This document shows positions 45,295-57,490 of a DNA stretch of 64,000 bases, in pieces. Source of the stretch: Rehmannia glutinosa (lineage: Eukaryota; Streptophyta; Magnoliopsida; Lamiales; Orobanchaceae); the NCBI GenBank assembly GCA_016081115.2, contig CM071924.1, positions 94,192,616 to 94,256,615 on the forward strand. The letters run 5' to 3'. The notes beneath the pieces were generated by a model, which searched no databases, had not been told where the DNA came from, and saw only the letters and a list, made by a program, of their open reading frames with translations. The translations under genes were made by a program, and so were the position numbers. Position 1 is the stretch's first letter. Every line of letters begins with the position of its first letter.

Positions 45295-46397
45295 AAGTTA
45301 TTGAATTTCGTGTAAAATGAAAATATGTTTGATTTGTTGTCTGAAGTTCCATATTTTGAAATGAAAAGATATTTGGTTATAGTTTATTAAGTGTACTTTT
45401 GACAAAAGTTTCATGATTGTAGTGAAAACTTGTTTGGTTTTACTTTTTTGAAAGGTATTTTGACATAGATTTGCATGATTAATACGGAGAATTGTTTGGT
45501 TGTGCTTCCAAAATTCTATTTTCACAAAAAAAAAAAAGTTAAAAGTGAAAATGACTTTATTTCCAAATAGAACTTCACTACACAAACATAAATTCATTTT
45601 TTAAAAGTTTGAATATGAAAAAATGGCATTTGAAAGCATAATCATAAATAGCGACTAATTTCTCTAATTGTCGGTTTTCCATTGATTTTCTCCATTAATT
45701 CATAACTCATTTTAAATGATCACAAACTTGACCGTTCTATCACGTCTTAAGAACAAAGGTTGCAACCGTCTTATTCCTTTTTCTTCCCTTTACCATAGGA
45801 AGATGTGGGAAGCAACATTATTTTTACCTTTCTTTCTTTATCACCTATAGTTCCCATTATATTTATTAATGAGGCATGCTCATCCAGCTTAATATAGTGC
45901 TACGTTCAAGAGAGAGTGTTGTAACAATTTGTCCCATTATGGACTTTTAGCAACAATAGCCATCACAAGATGCATAGTAATATGTCTTGTGACTTTAAAT
46001 CACAAGCGTAATAATGCTTCGAATTTTGTGTATATATATGGTTAATGGAATGAAAAAATACACACGAAAATTTCTCCCCACAAATTCTTCCATTCTTCTA
46101 TTAGTCATATGCATAAAATATAAGTACACATATATACGGTATTATTTGTACTAGCTTATATTAACAATAATTCATATTGTGATATTTATATGGATACACT
46201 ACTTAAACATATATAGTATATAAATAAGGGATTATTTACAACACAATGGAATTATTTATGTGAGCTATCTTGCTCATTTTTGCCTTCATTTAATTTAATC
46301 TTCCCTCATAAATTAAGTGAGAATTTTTTTTTATCACCTCTATTTATTTTCTCAGCTCCATTTTTCATGATATCATCACATGATCTTGTTTGGTACT
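45295..46397. other. Spacer between the two D27-like units and 3' flank of copy 2
   Basis: No gene or element end recognised. From about 46258 it aligns with the 3' flank of copy 1 (3130 onward). Confidence 0.6.
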
Positions 46398-49300
46398 CTA
46401 ACTGTTGTCGATGCAATTCTTTTGGTGCCTTTTGGTGGCCTTGCCTGCAAAAATATATGCAAATAATGATTAATTATATGAACATTATTCTATAGTCCAA
46501 ATATACAACAAAATTAAATCCCACGAATTTAGTCAATTAAGTATGTATGACTATATTTTTAATCTTTAAAACTCTTTTTCTCTTGCTTCTCTTTTTATTC
46601 TTCATTGTTAAGGGGTGATTTTTGACCATTTTTGGTCTAAAATCACCCCATCAACATCTTCTTTATCAATTTATTTTCTAAATATATAAGTGATTTTTCA
46701 CATAGATCCTGGGTTGTTTGTTTGTTTTTTTGTTTTTGTGATTTTTTGTCGTCCTGGTGAGACATTAATTTGTTATCATCGTCTTGGTGAGGTGTTTTTC
46801 TTGTGCGGACGATATAGACAAGCAAGTTTTCAATTCGGCAGACAGAGGTAACAATTCATATTATGGTCTTCAAAAGATTGCAGATATGGAATCATGGGTA
46901 TTCTAGGCACTATAAATTTTTTAAAATTATAGGCTTTATGCCGATTTTTATTATTAATCTAGATGTTATGAATCTTTTGATAGTTTCATCTTTTATGATT
47001 TTAACAGATTTGTTCATATCTTCTATCTATGTATTGCTAGTTTGAATTTATTAATAAAATTACTTTTCTTGTAAAAAAAATTATATATGGCAATAAAAAA
47101 AGAACAAGAAAAAATTATTACATAGTTTATAGCATGGCTGCGTAAAAGCTGGATCTGAGGATTCTGGTGGAGGCTCCTCGCCATATATATATTCACAGCT
47201 CATGTCATCAAAATCTGCAAAAAATAATTACATGTAAAGATTAATTTTAAATATAGAAACTTAATTTGCACAATTTTTTATCATAGACGCTTTGTGTCAT
47301 TCAATGTGGTTCACGTGATAAAAAAAAGTTAAATTTCTTTGAGTATGAATGAAAATTTGGGCATATAGTATAACTACTATAAGGTTGCCTTTTTTGATTA
47401 GTATATAGTACTATTATAAACCATGTCATAAAAGTAAGTAATAAATTATCGAATTATTACATGGGCAAATGGTAGATTTTAGAGAAATGAAACGGTTGAG
47501 GAGAATGGGCTGCAAGATCTAGGAGTATGGGAGAATTCTTTAGATGGGCGAATCGGAGGAAAAATGAAGCATTATTTTGGCTAGGCTAGATACAGTCTTG
47601 GATAACACTGGATGGCGAATGTTATATCCGACAACAGAAATAGAGTCACTCGAATTTTATCACTCGGATCATCATCCCATTCAAATTATTTTTTCGAAAA
47701 CCAGAATTCAGAGAGAGGGGATAATAACCGGGAAAGACCAGTAGTTATTTTTTGAGACATATTGGGCTATAGAAGAAGACCGTGAACATGTCATACATGA
47801 TAGTTGGATGCAATCTCTTTTGGCAACCTTTCCTTCGAAGTTGTGCCATGTTAGTAAGGCTTTAGAAAGTTGGGCAAATACAAGGTTCGGAATATTTCGA
47901 GATAGATTGAGAAGAAGAGAGACGCACTTAATGCATTAAAATCGGACCAGCTATGGATGCATAATCAAGATTTGATTGTGGAAAAAGAGAAAAGTATAGA
48001 AAGGTTTCCTATAAAGGATGAAATTTATTGGCGGCAACGGAGCGGGGTGAATTGGTTAGCTTGGGGAGACAATAACAACAATAAATATTTTCACACACAA
48101 GCTTCGAAGCGCAAGGCTCGCAATGCTATATCAAAACTTATATCTCAACATGGGGATTTTTGCACTGACCAATGTATGATGACATATATTATTGTTGCCT
48201 ACTTTAATGATTTTTTTTCTACAGCCTCCCCGACGGGCTTAGATATGGAGGAAGTATTACAACATATATCACCCAAAGTAGATTATTGAGTAAATGATAT
48301 TCTATGTAATCCTTTTGACAAGAAGAGGTGAAAAAAGACGGTTTTCCAAATGTTTCCCGACAAGGCACTCGGTCCGAACGAGTTGACAACACTATTCTAT
48401 CAAAAATATTGGCATCTAATAGGTGAGGAGGGTTTCAAGAGCGGTTCTTGGTGTGCTAAATCATGGCGATTCGCTGGAAGAATGGAATAACACGATTGTT
48501 ACCCTTATTCCAAAAGTGATCCATTGCTCGTGAAAGAATTTCGGCCAATAAATTTGTGTAACACTTGTTATAAAATCATAACCCGAATGATTACTAATAG
48601 GCTTCGTGGCACTATGCAAGACATAATAAATGAGCCCTAAAGTGCATTTATCCCAGGACAATTAATTACGGATAATATCATTTTGGGATATGCATGCCTA
48701 CATTAGATGAGGAATCACCGAAATATCAACAGAAGATACGCATCGCTTAAATTGGATATGAGCAAAGCGTATGATCGTGTGGAGTGGTGTTTTCTTGAAG
48801 CAATAATGCTAAGATTGGGGTTTGTACAAGCTTATGTGGAGTTGATTATGAGATGTTTATCCATAGTGAGGTATACTTTCTCTATTAACAATCAACTAAT
48901 CGGTGGGTGGTGCCTAAACGTGGGCTTCAACAAGGTGATCCAATGTACCCACAAGATTGGGTGGAGTTGATTATGAGATGTGTATCTACAATGAGATATA
49001 CTTTCTCCATTAACAATCAACTAATTGGTAGGGTGGTGCCTAAACGTAGCTTTCGACAAGGTGATCCGATTTCCCATATCTTTTTGTAATTTGCACGCAA
49101 GGACTCTCTTCCATGATCATGAACCTCGAAGCACAGAAACAGTTACACGAAATATGAATTTCAAATGGAGCCCCACCAATATCCCATTTATTTTTTACCG
49201 ATGACAGTTTGGTACTTTTCAGAGCTGCCTAAAGTGAAGGCCGCAAAATAAGGGATTGTCTTGCGAAATATGGAAAAGCATCAGGGCAACTTAATAATTT

Positions 49301-52300
49301 TGATAAGTTCGTACTTTCCTTTAGCCCAAATACGTGTATGGACTATGTTGACGCCATAAAACAAATTCTTACTATACCCGCAGTTTCGGGACATGAAGTA
49401 TACTTGCGACTCCCAACATTTATTATGAGCAACAAGAGATAAAAAATTTAATTATTTGAAGGAAAGAATAATTAAAAGAGTACAAGGATGGAGTAATAAG
49501 GTGTTTTCAGTGAGAGGTAAGGAGATCCTCATCAAATCCATGCTCAAGATATCCCAACTTATATGATATTGTGTTTTCGTATTCCACAATCGATATGTGC
49601 TGATATCGAGAAAGAGCTCGCAAATTTCTGGTGAGATGTTGAAAATGGGAGGAAGCTAATGTACTGGAGAAGATAGGATTTTCTTTGCAAGCCTAAAAGA
49701 CTTGGAGGGTTGGGTTTTCGGAAGATGGAATTATTTAATAAGGCACTCTTAGCAAAACAGGTGTGGAGAATAATCAGACATCTGAACACACTTGTTAGTA
49801 AAGTATTGAAGGCCCGATATTTTAAATACATGGATATTATGGATGCCCCGCTTGGAGAAAATCCGTTGTACATTTGGCGTTCATTCTATTAGTGTCAGGA
49901 TGTACTTGAAAGAGGTTTAATTTGGAAGGTGGGCAATGGTCAGTCCATACATGTGGCATGGATAAATGGGTGGCAGGATGTCGTGGTAAATTATCAATAG
50001 AATCTAATGGGGTACCCGATTCTATGCGTGTCAGTGATCTAATTACCAATGGCAGGTGGAACTCGGAAGTTATAAAAAATTTATTTTCAAGCTATATATC
50101 AGATGAAATTTTCCGAATACAACTACCTTCAAAGAATCTAGAAGATCATCATTTTTGGAGGGAGAATCCTAAGGAAAATATTCCGTGGACGATTGGTTAT
50201 CGATAAGAGGTTGGTCTATTCGATCCTTCCCCTCATCGAGGCTTGGATTGAATGGTCAAATAGTGGAATTTTCTTTGGGAATGACTATTCATAAGAAGGT
50301 AAGATTTTTGGGTGGCGAGTGGTGTTGGATATCCCCACAAACCAAGCGCGGATGCGGGGGCCACTCCGCCCCCCCCCAATGTTTTTTTTTAAAAAATTTT
50401 ACACTAGATTGTTTTTAGAAAAATATTAATTATAATTTATATGATTTTCGTGTATGGGCTCACCTCGTTTTCGTGTATCGGCCCTCAATTTTTATTCCTG
50501 GCTCCGCGTTTGCCCACAATAGCGAATTTAAAGAGACATCATGTGCCTTTATCCGAGAAGTGCCCGTTGTGTCATTTGGGCGTGGATACTACTATACACA
50601 ACATTGTTCTTTGTCTTTTGTCCTGCTATAAAACACCTATGGAAACAAACAACTTATGGACCATTTAGGAATAAGGTAAGTGGAGGGTCTATGTTGGATT
50701 TTGCGTGGGGGCTCTAGAAGGTGTTGACGAAGGAGGATTACGAGAATTTGGTCATTTTCTTATGAGGAGTTTGGAAGGTCATATTACAAGCAACACATAA
50801 TAGCTTCAATATCAACTCTGTGAAGGATATGAATTGGTGTTTCTCACATCTAACATAATTTCAGAATATTAGAGATGAATTGAAAGGCCCCAATCAAAAG
50901 TTCATATATGGTTCAGAAAGTTCTTGGATTGCCCTGCCGATGGGAATGGTAAGACTTGACACAGACCTCTGTTTTAATGATGATAATGGGTTATATGGTG
51001 TGGGAGGTTCGATTAGAGATAATAATGGTGATCTTTTTGTGGTATTTGGAAAAGCAATATCTTGTCCAAGATCAATTTTAGAAGGTGAGTTGCGGGCTAT
51101 GTTATACGGGATGGAAGTTTTGATGGAACAACAATTTTTATCCGCTCATGTTGCGATATATTCATTATTGGCGGTGCAAGCAGTCACTTAGCCAATAGGG
51201 GATCTAAGATATGCTGGAGATATTGTAGATGGGATCAAGGCACGAATGCAGCAGATAGACGTTTCAAAATTGTGCCATATACACCGGACTGTTAATTTTT
51301 TAGCTCATTCTATAGCTAAGTTTGCTTCTTTTTCTCCTATGTCATTTGTTTGGCTCAACGGAGATTTTCCAGTTTGGGTTAATTCGCTTGTAATGTGAGC
51401 TATGCTTTGGTAATAATATTACAAGGCTTTAACTTCAAAAAAAATCATTGAATTAAATTAGCTTTAGAAAAAAGTTAATTAGTAAAACAAAGATTGTTTA
51501 ATTAGGGTTATTTAATTAAAGTTGCTTACTAGGGACCATGTTCAATGGCATTCCAATAAATTCCTTGATGAAAATTTGAGATGGCATTTTGCACACACTA
51601 GTGCAAATTCCAATACAGTTTGTCGCCTCCAAAAGCCTGGGGAAAATGGGAAAGAGAATTGGAAAAGGTACCTTTAGGTTCACCCTAATTACCAAAAATT
51701 TCAGTTATATTTCAAAATTATAGATATACCCTTAAAGTATTACAAACAAGTCATTTACCGAACAAATAGTCAATACCTCCATTTTGAGGGTGCATGCAAT
51801 TACAAAAAAGAGAATCAAATATCAAGAAGGTATTTATAATTTTAAAAGATAATTGGATTTTGGTAATTAGACTAAACCTCAACCATAGTTTTCATAATTA
51901 ACCTAATACATTTAGAAACAAAATTAGTAAGATGCATTAACTTATGATAGAGATTAATTACTGCTTCTCAATCTTAGAAAGTATTTGCAAACACTTAAAA
52001 AATGATTGTTTGGCGGAAAAAAAAAGTTTCTAATTTTTCCAAATGTTAATTAGAATCTAAAAGCATGGATATGGGTGCTTTAAATTACTCATTTAGTTTT
52101 TACACACAAAAAAAATACTTTTATAACTTATTCACTAAACATTCTCTTTTAACTGATTTAAATTTTTAGTTTCTAAGTTGCAAACGGTACCAAGTTTTTC
52201 TTTTCAATTATTTTTGGCTTTTACTACCATAAATCACGTTCTCTAAGAACAAAAGTTTTTGCAAAACACTCCCATATATATTCTCATTGAAAAAATTGAC

Positions 52301-54776
52301 TGAAATAGATGATGCAAAAAGATATACCTGCATTTTTTTATATGCACGACATTTTTCTCTGGTTTTCCTTCGAACTCTGACTCTTTCACCTTACAAGAAG
52401 AAAATTAAGAAAATTAATATATAGTATAACTTTCACAACAAAAATAATTTACCTATACTATTTCATTTTGATCATTAATTATTACTTAATTAGAAGGATG
52501 CTCAAATTAACATACCTCCATGGGCCCAACCATCCAAGCAAAGGAAAGTGTTGTGAAAGCGGCCATATATTCTCTTGAAAATTTTGTTGGTGGAAACATT
52601 ATCCTATTCTGAAAACAAAGAAATCCATATGCTAATTGATATACTCATCATACATGCACATGGCTGTTGTCACTAATTATCAGTTTACGAATATAATTCA
52701 TTTAATGAAATAATTTAAAAAATAATCGGTTCAGAAAGCGGACCAATCGTAAACTTGGTCACACAAATGGGGCCAAATCTTTTGTTCCAAATCCCTATTT
52801 CACTTCATATTCCATAGTCAGATAAAGTACACATGTAAATATTTTAGGTCCTACGTTTAATATTTTGTTTTGCTCCCATAGCTCCCGTGTTCTTCAACCA
52901 AAATACCCAAAATATATATGACCATTAAATTAAGTTACAGAACTAAAATTGCTATTTTGACTAAAGGGTAAAATTATTAAAGTGATCCGAAACTGTCAGA
53001 TCAAGAAATTACAAGACTAAGATTGTTAATCCGACTAAAATTGCAATTAAGCCATAAATGACCATTAAATCTCATGTTAAAATTGTTTTCAATGTTGATC
53101 AATTGATATATATCATAAAGAAATCATTCTAGTAGTACTAAGAATTATGAGAAATTTTGGAAAATCTGAAAAATAAAGATGGTAATTAAGGATAAACTTG
53201 CCAAGTCACGAAATTCCTTAGGAAAGGCTTTATCAAGAGCTTCAAGAATAAGTTGTCTTTGTTGGATTGGAGTGAATTTAGTATACACCATTTTTGTTGT
53301 TTCCACCAGCCCATCAAACCCTGTCTTGTTGCTTTTCACCCCTATTCATCAAAACATACACAAAAAGTTGAGTTAACTTTTATGCGACCAAGCACGCGTT
53401 AAACCTTAAGAATTTATAACCATACAATCTTTTCTAAGATGTGGTATCCAGTAATAGGTCAAATTGGCTATTTACGTTTTTCTAAAATGAAAAAAACATG
53501 TTTTCCAATAATATATATTTTTTGTCATTTTGGCTAAAAACTAAGGATGACAATTTTGACGCGACCCATTCCGCCTTCCGTGTTTGGGGTGGGATGGGTA
53601 TCACTTATGATCAGTAGGTGCCCATCTCGCCCGCCTAATATTTTTAAATTTAAAATATAGTTTATATATAATATTTATGATAATATAATTTTTATGTACT
53701 TAATATTATATCTATACATATATATATACATTAAAAATGACAATTTTTATAAATAATATGAACTAATGAAACAATGTCCAAGATAAAAAAATTTATTAAT
53801 ATTCTTATAAATATATTAAAAGTTCACGTAATTTGCTTATAATATTTTGTTTAAAATATGTGTAATGAAGTCTTTCTCAGAAAAAAATGTGTAATGAAGT
53901 TACGAATATTAAATATATCATAATAAATATTGAACATATCTTCTAGCATATTTTCACCCAAAAATATAAATAATGTTGATTTTAACCTCAAAATCGATGG
54001 TTTTAACCGCCAGTTCCACCATGGTTCTATCGACGGTTCTAACTGATGGTTAAAACCACTGGTTTCACGGTTTTTGGGATCAAGGAAACAGAACCGGAAC
54101 CGGATTACACGATTCTAGTTTCGGTTTTGAAACCGTTGACCAGTCCACGATTCCAATTCTGATTTGGAACTCGGTTTTGGTTCCATTTGGCCACCCCTAC
54201 TCCAAATCTATATATATACAAATAATTAAAAATGTAATTATATATATATATATATTCAATTTCCTAAACGTAATAAATGATACTTGTGGTTTTAGGTCAA
54301 ATATAATGTTACAATATTTTGTATCATGTACACACGTTTATATAATATACTTAATTATATAGTAAATTAAATATTTTTAAATATGTACCCGTGCATAACC
54401 TCTACAGTATAGAGGGTACGTAACTGTATTTATTTTCTATGGCATACGAGAATCCAGTACTGCTATACATGATAAATATTTACAAGCATATACAGATACA
54501 CATATGCATATGTCATATGTGTAATGTGTGTGTAACTAAGAAAGAACCTGATACAGCTTGTAAGGCGTCGGAGACATAGTTAATGGCGATAGTCTCAAGC
54601 CAGTTGTCATTGTAGACGGTTTTGGATTCGTGAGACGGTGATGTTTCTATTAAATTGTTGCTTTCGAGAACTGATAAAATGGAGGGAGAGCGTCTAGGGT
54701 TTACCATGGTAACTTTCCGGTTGATTCGCGGTGGCCGGAAGAGGCTCTTGCACGGCAGCATGAGCGTTGCATCCAT
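46398..54776 (-). CDS. D27-like beta-carotene isomerase, copy 2 (intact, 7 exons)
   Basis: D27-family (DUF4033) plastid isomerase; D27 itself converts all-trans- to 9-cis-beta-carotene, the first committed step to carlactone and strigolactones. Exons: 54776-54548, 53341-53202, 52608-52516, 52389-52328, 51636-51530, 47214-47122, 46444-46398. They sum to 771 bp and read 256 codons plus TAG with consistent phases. The start ([13 protein letters not shown]) opens a Ser/Arg-rich likely transit peptide. Then [66 protein letters not shown], cysteine block [35 protein letters not shown]. Length is near the 278 residues of rice D27. Intron 2 has a GC donor. A LINE sits in intron 5 and a solo LTR 171 bp upstream of the ATG. 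It could be a D27-like paralog rather than the strigolactone gene. Confidence 0.92.
46545..47075 (+). mobile_element. Candidate truncated retroposon in intron 6 of copy 2
   Basis: About 530 bp absent from copy 1 at the same place (near 3612). Ends in AATAAAATTACTTTTCTTG plus an A-run, like a LINE 3' end. Contains a palindrome around GGGGTGATTTTTGACC (46612-46650). Target duplication not clear. Confidence 0.45.
48836..49082 (+). repeat. ~123-bp tandem duplication within LINE RT
   Basis: The segment starting GTGGAGTTGATTATGAGATG (48836) is repeated at 48960, covering the palm segment up to the QGDP motif. The two units have since diverged at several bases. Confidence 0.9.
50341..50511. mobile_element. 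hAT-like MITE nested in the LINE
   Basis: 171 bp interrupting the zinc-finger region. Ends contain AAGCGCGG...GGGGGCC and, inverted, ACGCGGAGCCAGG. Flanked by CCCCACAA (50333-50340) and GCCCACAA (50512-50519), an 8-bp duplication with one mismatch. Confidence 0.7.
53542..54199. mobile_element. hAT-like insertion in intron 1 of copy 2
   Basis: Starts TAAGGATGACAATTTTG and ends, inverted, TAGGGGTGGCCAAATGG. Copy 1 intron 1 has an uninterrupted GGACTAAAAACTGATG (about 28013) at the matching place. The flanks CTAAAAAC and CTCCAAAT are only partly alike, so the element is old or compound. The start resembles the element at 55644. Confidence 0.6.
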
Positions 54777-54840
54777 GATGGAGTGGCGGTGGTGCGGTGG
54801 AGAGATGGAGATGAGTAAGAAATTAAAGAGTAAACACGTT

Positions 54841-54850
54841 AACTTATAGC
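54841..54850 (-). promoter_or_regulatory. Probable TATA box of D27-like copy 2
   Basis: Minus strand GCTATAAGTT, about 65-75 bp before the ATG at 54776, at the same place as in copy 1. The solo LTR begins about 100 bp further upstream. Confidence 0.5.
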
Positions 54851-54946
54851 ATATTTAAAAGAGATAATTACAAAATCTACCTAGAGTATGGTCTAATTAA
54901 AAAAAATAAAAAAAACTCAGTTATCTTTCGAAATTATAAATATCTC

Positions 54947-55382
54947 TGATTTGGATCAGTAAGTTACCTTTGGGTCGTGGACTTTCGGGTAACCGGGTTC
55001 GAGTTCTTATGTGACCTAAAAAAGACGAACACACGTCAAGCTAGTCGGGGGTGGTCCCGGCTAAGACTCTCCGATGCCTAAGTCAGATCGAGTTCGTGAG
55101 GTACGGGGATACGAAGAAAGTAAGAGTAAAAGTAAATAGTAAAAGTGACAGAATGAATAGTTACCATCAACTTCTTTGTAGCGGGGGTATTTATAGATGT
55201 CCCCGACTAATGACTATCCGCCAAGTGTCATCATCCGAAGGGTGGTTTGTACTTATCTTTGTCGGGAAGATCAATGGTCCACATTTTCGGGTAAGGTCCA
55301 TTCCCCGGTTCGGGTCGGATTCGGGGCTCGGGACCCATTTTAAGACCTCATTGTGTTGTCTTATGAACTCACTGCCGTATCA
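54947..55382. mobile_element. Solo LTR directly upstream of copy 2
   Basis: 436 bp, TGATTTGGATCAG to TGCCGTATCA, with a perfect 5-bp duplication ATCTC (54942-54946, 55383-55387). The copy 1 flank has the empty site (ATATCTCTTTAATTAAG, about 29128). It is GC-richer than its surroundings. Base composition resembles Tat-type LTRs in this window, but no internal region is left to classify it. Confidence 0.88.
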
Positions 55383-55643
55383 ATCTCTTTAAGTAGGTAT
55401 TACGAACATTTCTTGAGATCTGTATTGTCTCCAATTTGTAAAATAGAAATAAAATATCAAGGGCATTTTTGTAATTCTAGAAAATAGTTGAAGTTTTTTT
55501 GTGATTGGATGAACCTTAAGGGTATTTAATTTTTGCAATTAGCCCTATTAGGAAGCCCTTCGAAATAAATTGGAATCTTCACTTTCTTCGGTATTCACAT
55601 TGTGTTAATACTTTAAAAGAGATTAATCTGAACAATCTGAGGG

Positions 55644-57490
55644 TAGGGATGACAATTTAGCCCGATCCATCCTAGTCCATCGTGTTTCACTACAACATAA
55701 ATGACATTAGGTAACACTCAAAAAATGTTAACTAATGGCCATAAAATGTTACTATAGACAATAAATAGCACTTTTATGGCTTGTTCATTTTATCCGTGCT
55801 TGTTATAGTCTATAATATCACTTTTTTAGCTTTTAGTAACAATTTTTTTTAAGTGTTACATTAAGTTTTCTATTGGTAACACTTTGAAGCAATATTTCTA
55901 AAGTGTTACATAGAATCTTATGTAACACTTTTTGTAACACTTTTATATTTGTAACACTTTAAAAAAATTATTCTAAAGTGTTACATATGAATCTTATGTA
56001 ACACTTTTTTTATGTAGCACTTCGTTGCCACCTTGTAGATTGAAAACACGACCAATTTATGTATGGAAGTGGCAATTTGCCACTAAGCTAAGTTGATTCT
56101 TATTACAACATTTGCTTTGTTTTATATATATATACACACACACACATATATATATAATATATTTTATATAATAAAGATTATATTTTATAATATATATTAA
56201 ATTATATTATACACTTTGTATATATCAAATTTTATATTGTATAGTATATAGTTTGAAAATTATATTATTAAAGGACACAACAAATTAAAAATATCAAAAT
56301 ATATAAAATAAATTTACCGATTGATAAATATTCAATCGAAAAACATAAAAATATATAAAAATATAAAATTAATTTACCTGATCAATAAAAAAGTTCTAAT
56401 AGTAAAAATTTAAATAATAAAGAAAATAACGAAAAAAATAATTTACCGATGGAAAAAAATTCCTAAGCAATTACCAAAAACACCGATTTTCATTGATAAT
56501 ATTTTTTAAAAAGTAAAAAAAATAAAAAAAAAGGTTTAACGATGAAATTGGACTCCATTACTAAAAATTACAAAATAAATAAATAATAATAATAAAATAT
56601 ATACATGCGCATTTTCCATCGGTATTAAGACGGAATTAATTGCCTTCGTAAAAAATAATAAAATAAAAGCAAAACTAAAATACTTTGTAAAAGAAAACAA
56701 AAATTCATTAAAAATACGAGTACATAATGTCTACAATTTTTAGGTTTGGTGACATCAATTAATTAAATAAATCTTTGACATGATTTAATGATAGTTATAT
56801 AATTTTGTGTTACTAAAATATAGCTTAAAAAGTGTTACAATAAATAAAATATAGTGTTGTCAAGAGTAATTCTTAAATAAAGTGATACCTATTTGTGTTA
56901 CAAAAGAAATAACAAAAATAAAGTGATACTTAAAAAATGTTACTTATATAAAAGTGTTACATATAAGCGTTACATATTGATAAAAGTAAAAAGTGTTTAC
57001 CTTTTTTTAAAATTACAAAAGAAATAACAAAAAAAAGTGATACTTAAAAAGTGTTACTTAGATAAAAGTGTTGCATATAAGTGTTACATATTGATAAAGT
57101 GCTACAAAAGTGTTACATAAATATTGTAATGTAAAAAGTGTTACAAACAAGTGTTACATATGTACCTTATGTAAAAAGTGCTACAAAATTTGTGTTACCT
57201 AATGTCATTTATGTTGTAGTGTTTGGGTAGCTACATCCCTTGACCCGATAGGGTGGGCATCGGTATTTCTTCCGCCCGTCGTACCCATCCCGAGTCACAT
57301 TTTTATTTTTAAAAATATATTTAAAATAAATAAATTTATCTTTCTTATGTCTTGTTCATTTTATCTGATTATTGTTTATTTTATGATATAATAATATTTT
57401 TTTATTCTACACTAGGTCGACCTATTTTGTCTCATCCCATCCCGCGATCTGTGACCGGTCGACCCGCTTTGCCGCACATTGTCATCCCTA
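55644..57490. mobile_element. hAT-like element split by a CACTA element
   Basis: Inverted ends TAGGGATGACAATTT and TAGGGATGACAATGT. Without the nested CACTA element it is about 310 bp. Flanks TCTGAGGG and TCTGGGTT agree at 5 of 8 positions, a weak target duplication. Confidence 0.68.
55688..57221. mobile_element. Small non-autonomous CACTA element
   Basis: 1,534 bp. Both ends share about 30 bp beginning CACTACAACATAAATGACAT. 3-bp duplication TTT (55685-55687, 57222-57224). Same terminal sequence and AAGTGTTAC subterminal words (55705-56020, 56830-57200) as the 12-kb element at 10885, so it is a deletion derivative of that family. No coding sequence. Confidence 0.93.

Larger units (their letters stand above)
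47560..51398 (+). pseudogene. LINE ORF2: endonuclease end, RT, zinc finger, RNase H
   Basis: Order of pieces: endonuclease tail (about 47590-47700; [20 protein letters not shown], with the SDH motif); linker [20 protein letters not shown] (48027-48090); RT start [12 protein letters not shown] (48340), [13 protein letters not shown] and [13 protein letters not shown] (48645), [15 protein letters not shown] (48735), [11 protein letters not shown] (49197, the FxDD box); [20 protein letters not shown] (49710); zf-RVT-like [15 protein letters not shown] (50565); RVT_3 RNase H (50880-51398; [19 protein letters not shown]). Numerous frameshifts and stops make it inactive. Confidence 0.88.
47457..51443 (+). 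mobile_element. 5'-truncated L1-type LINE in intron 5 of copy 2
   Basis: About 4.0 kb ending in an A-run (51436-51444). Flanked by ATTATCGAATTA (47445-47456) and ATCATTGAATTA (51444-51455), a diverged target duplication; copy 1 has a single ATGATCGAATTACA at the same point (about 4653). Carries the endonuclease C-terminus, reverse transcriptase, zinc-finger region and a C-terminal RNase H, which marks a plant L1 lineage. Orientation is opposite to the D27-like gene. Confidence 0.9.
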
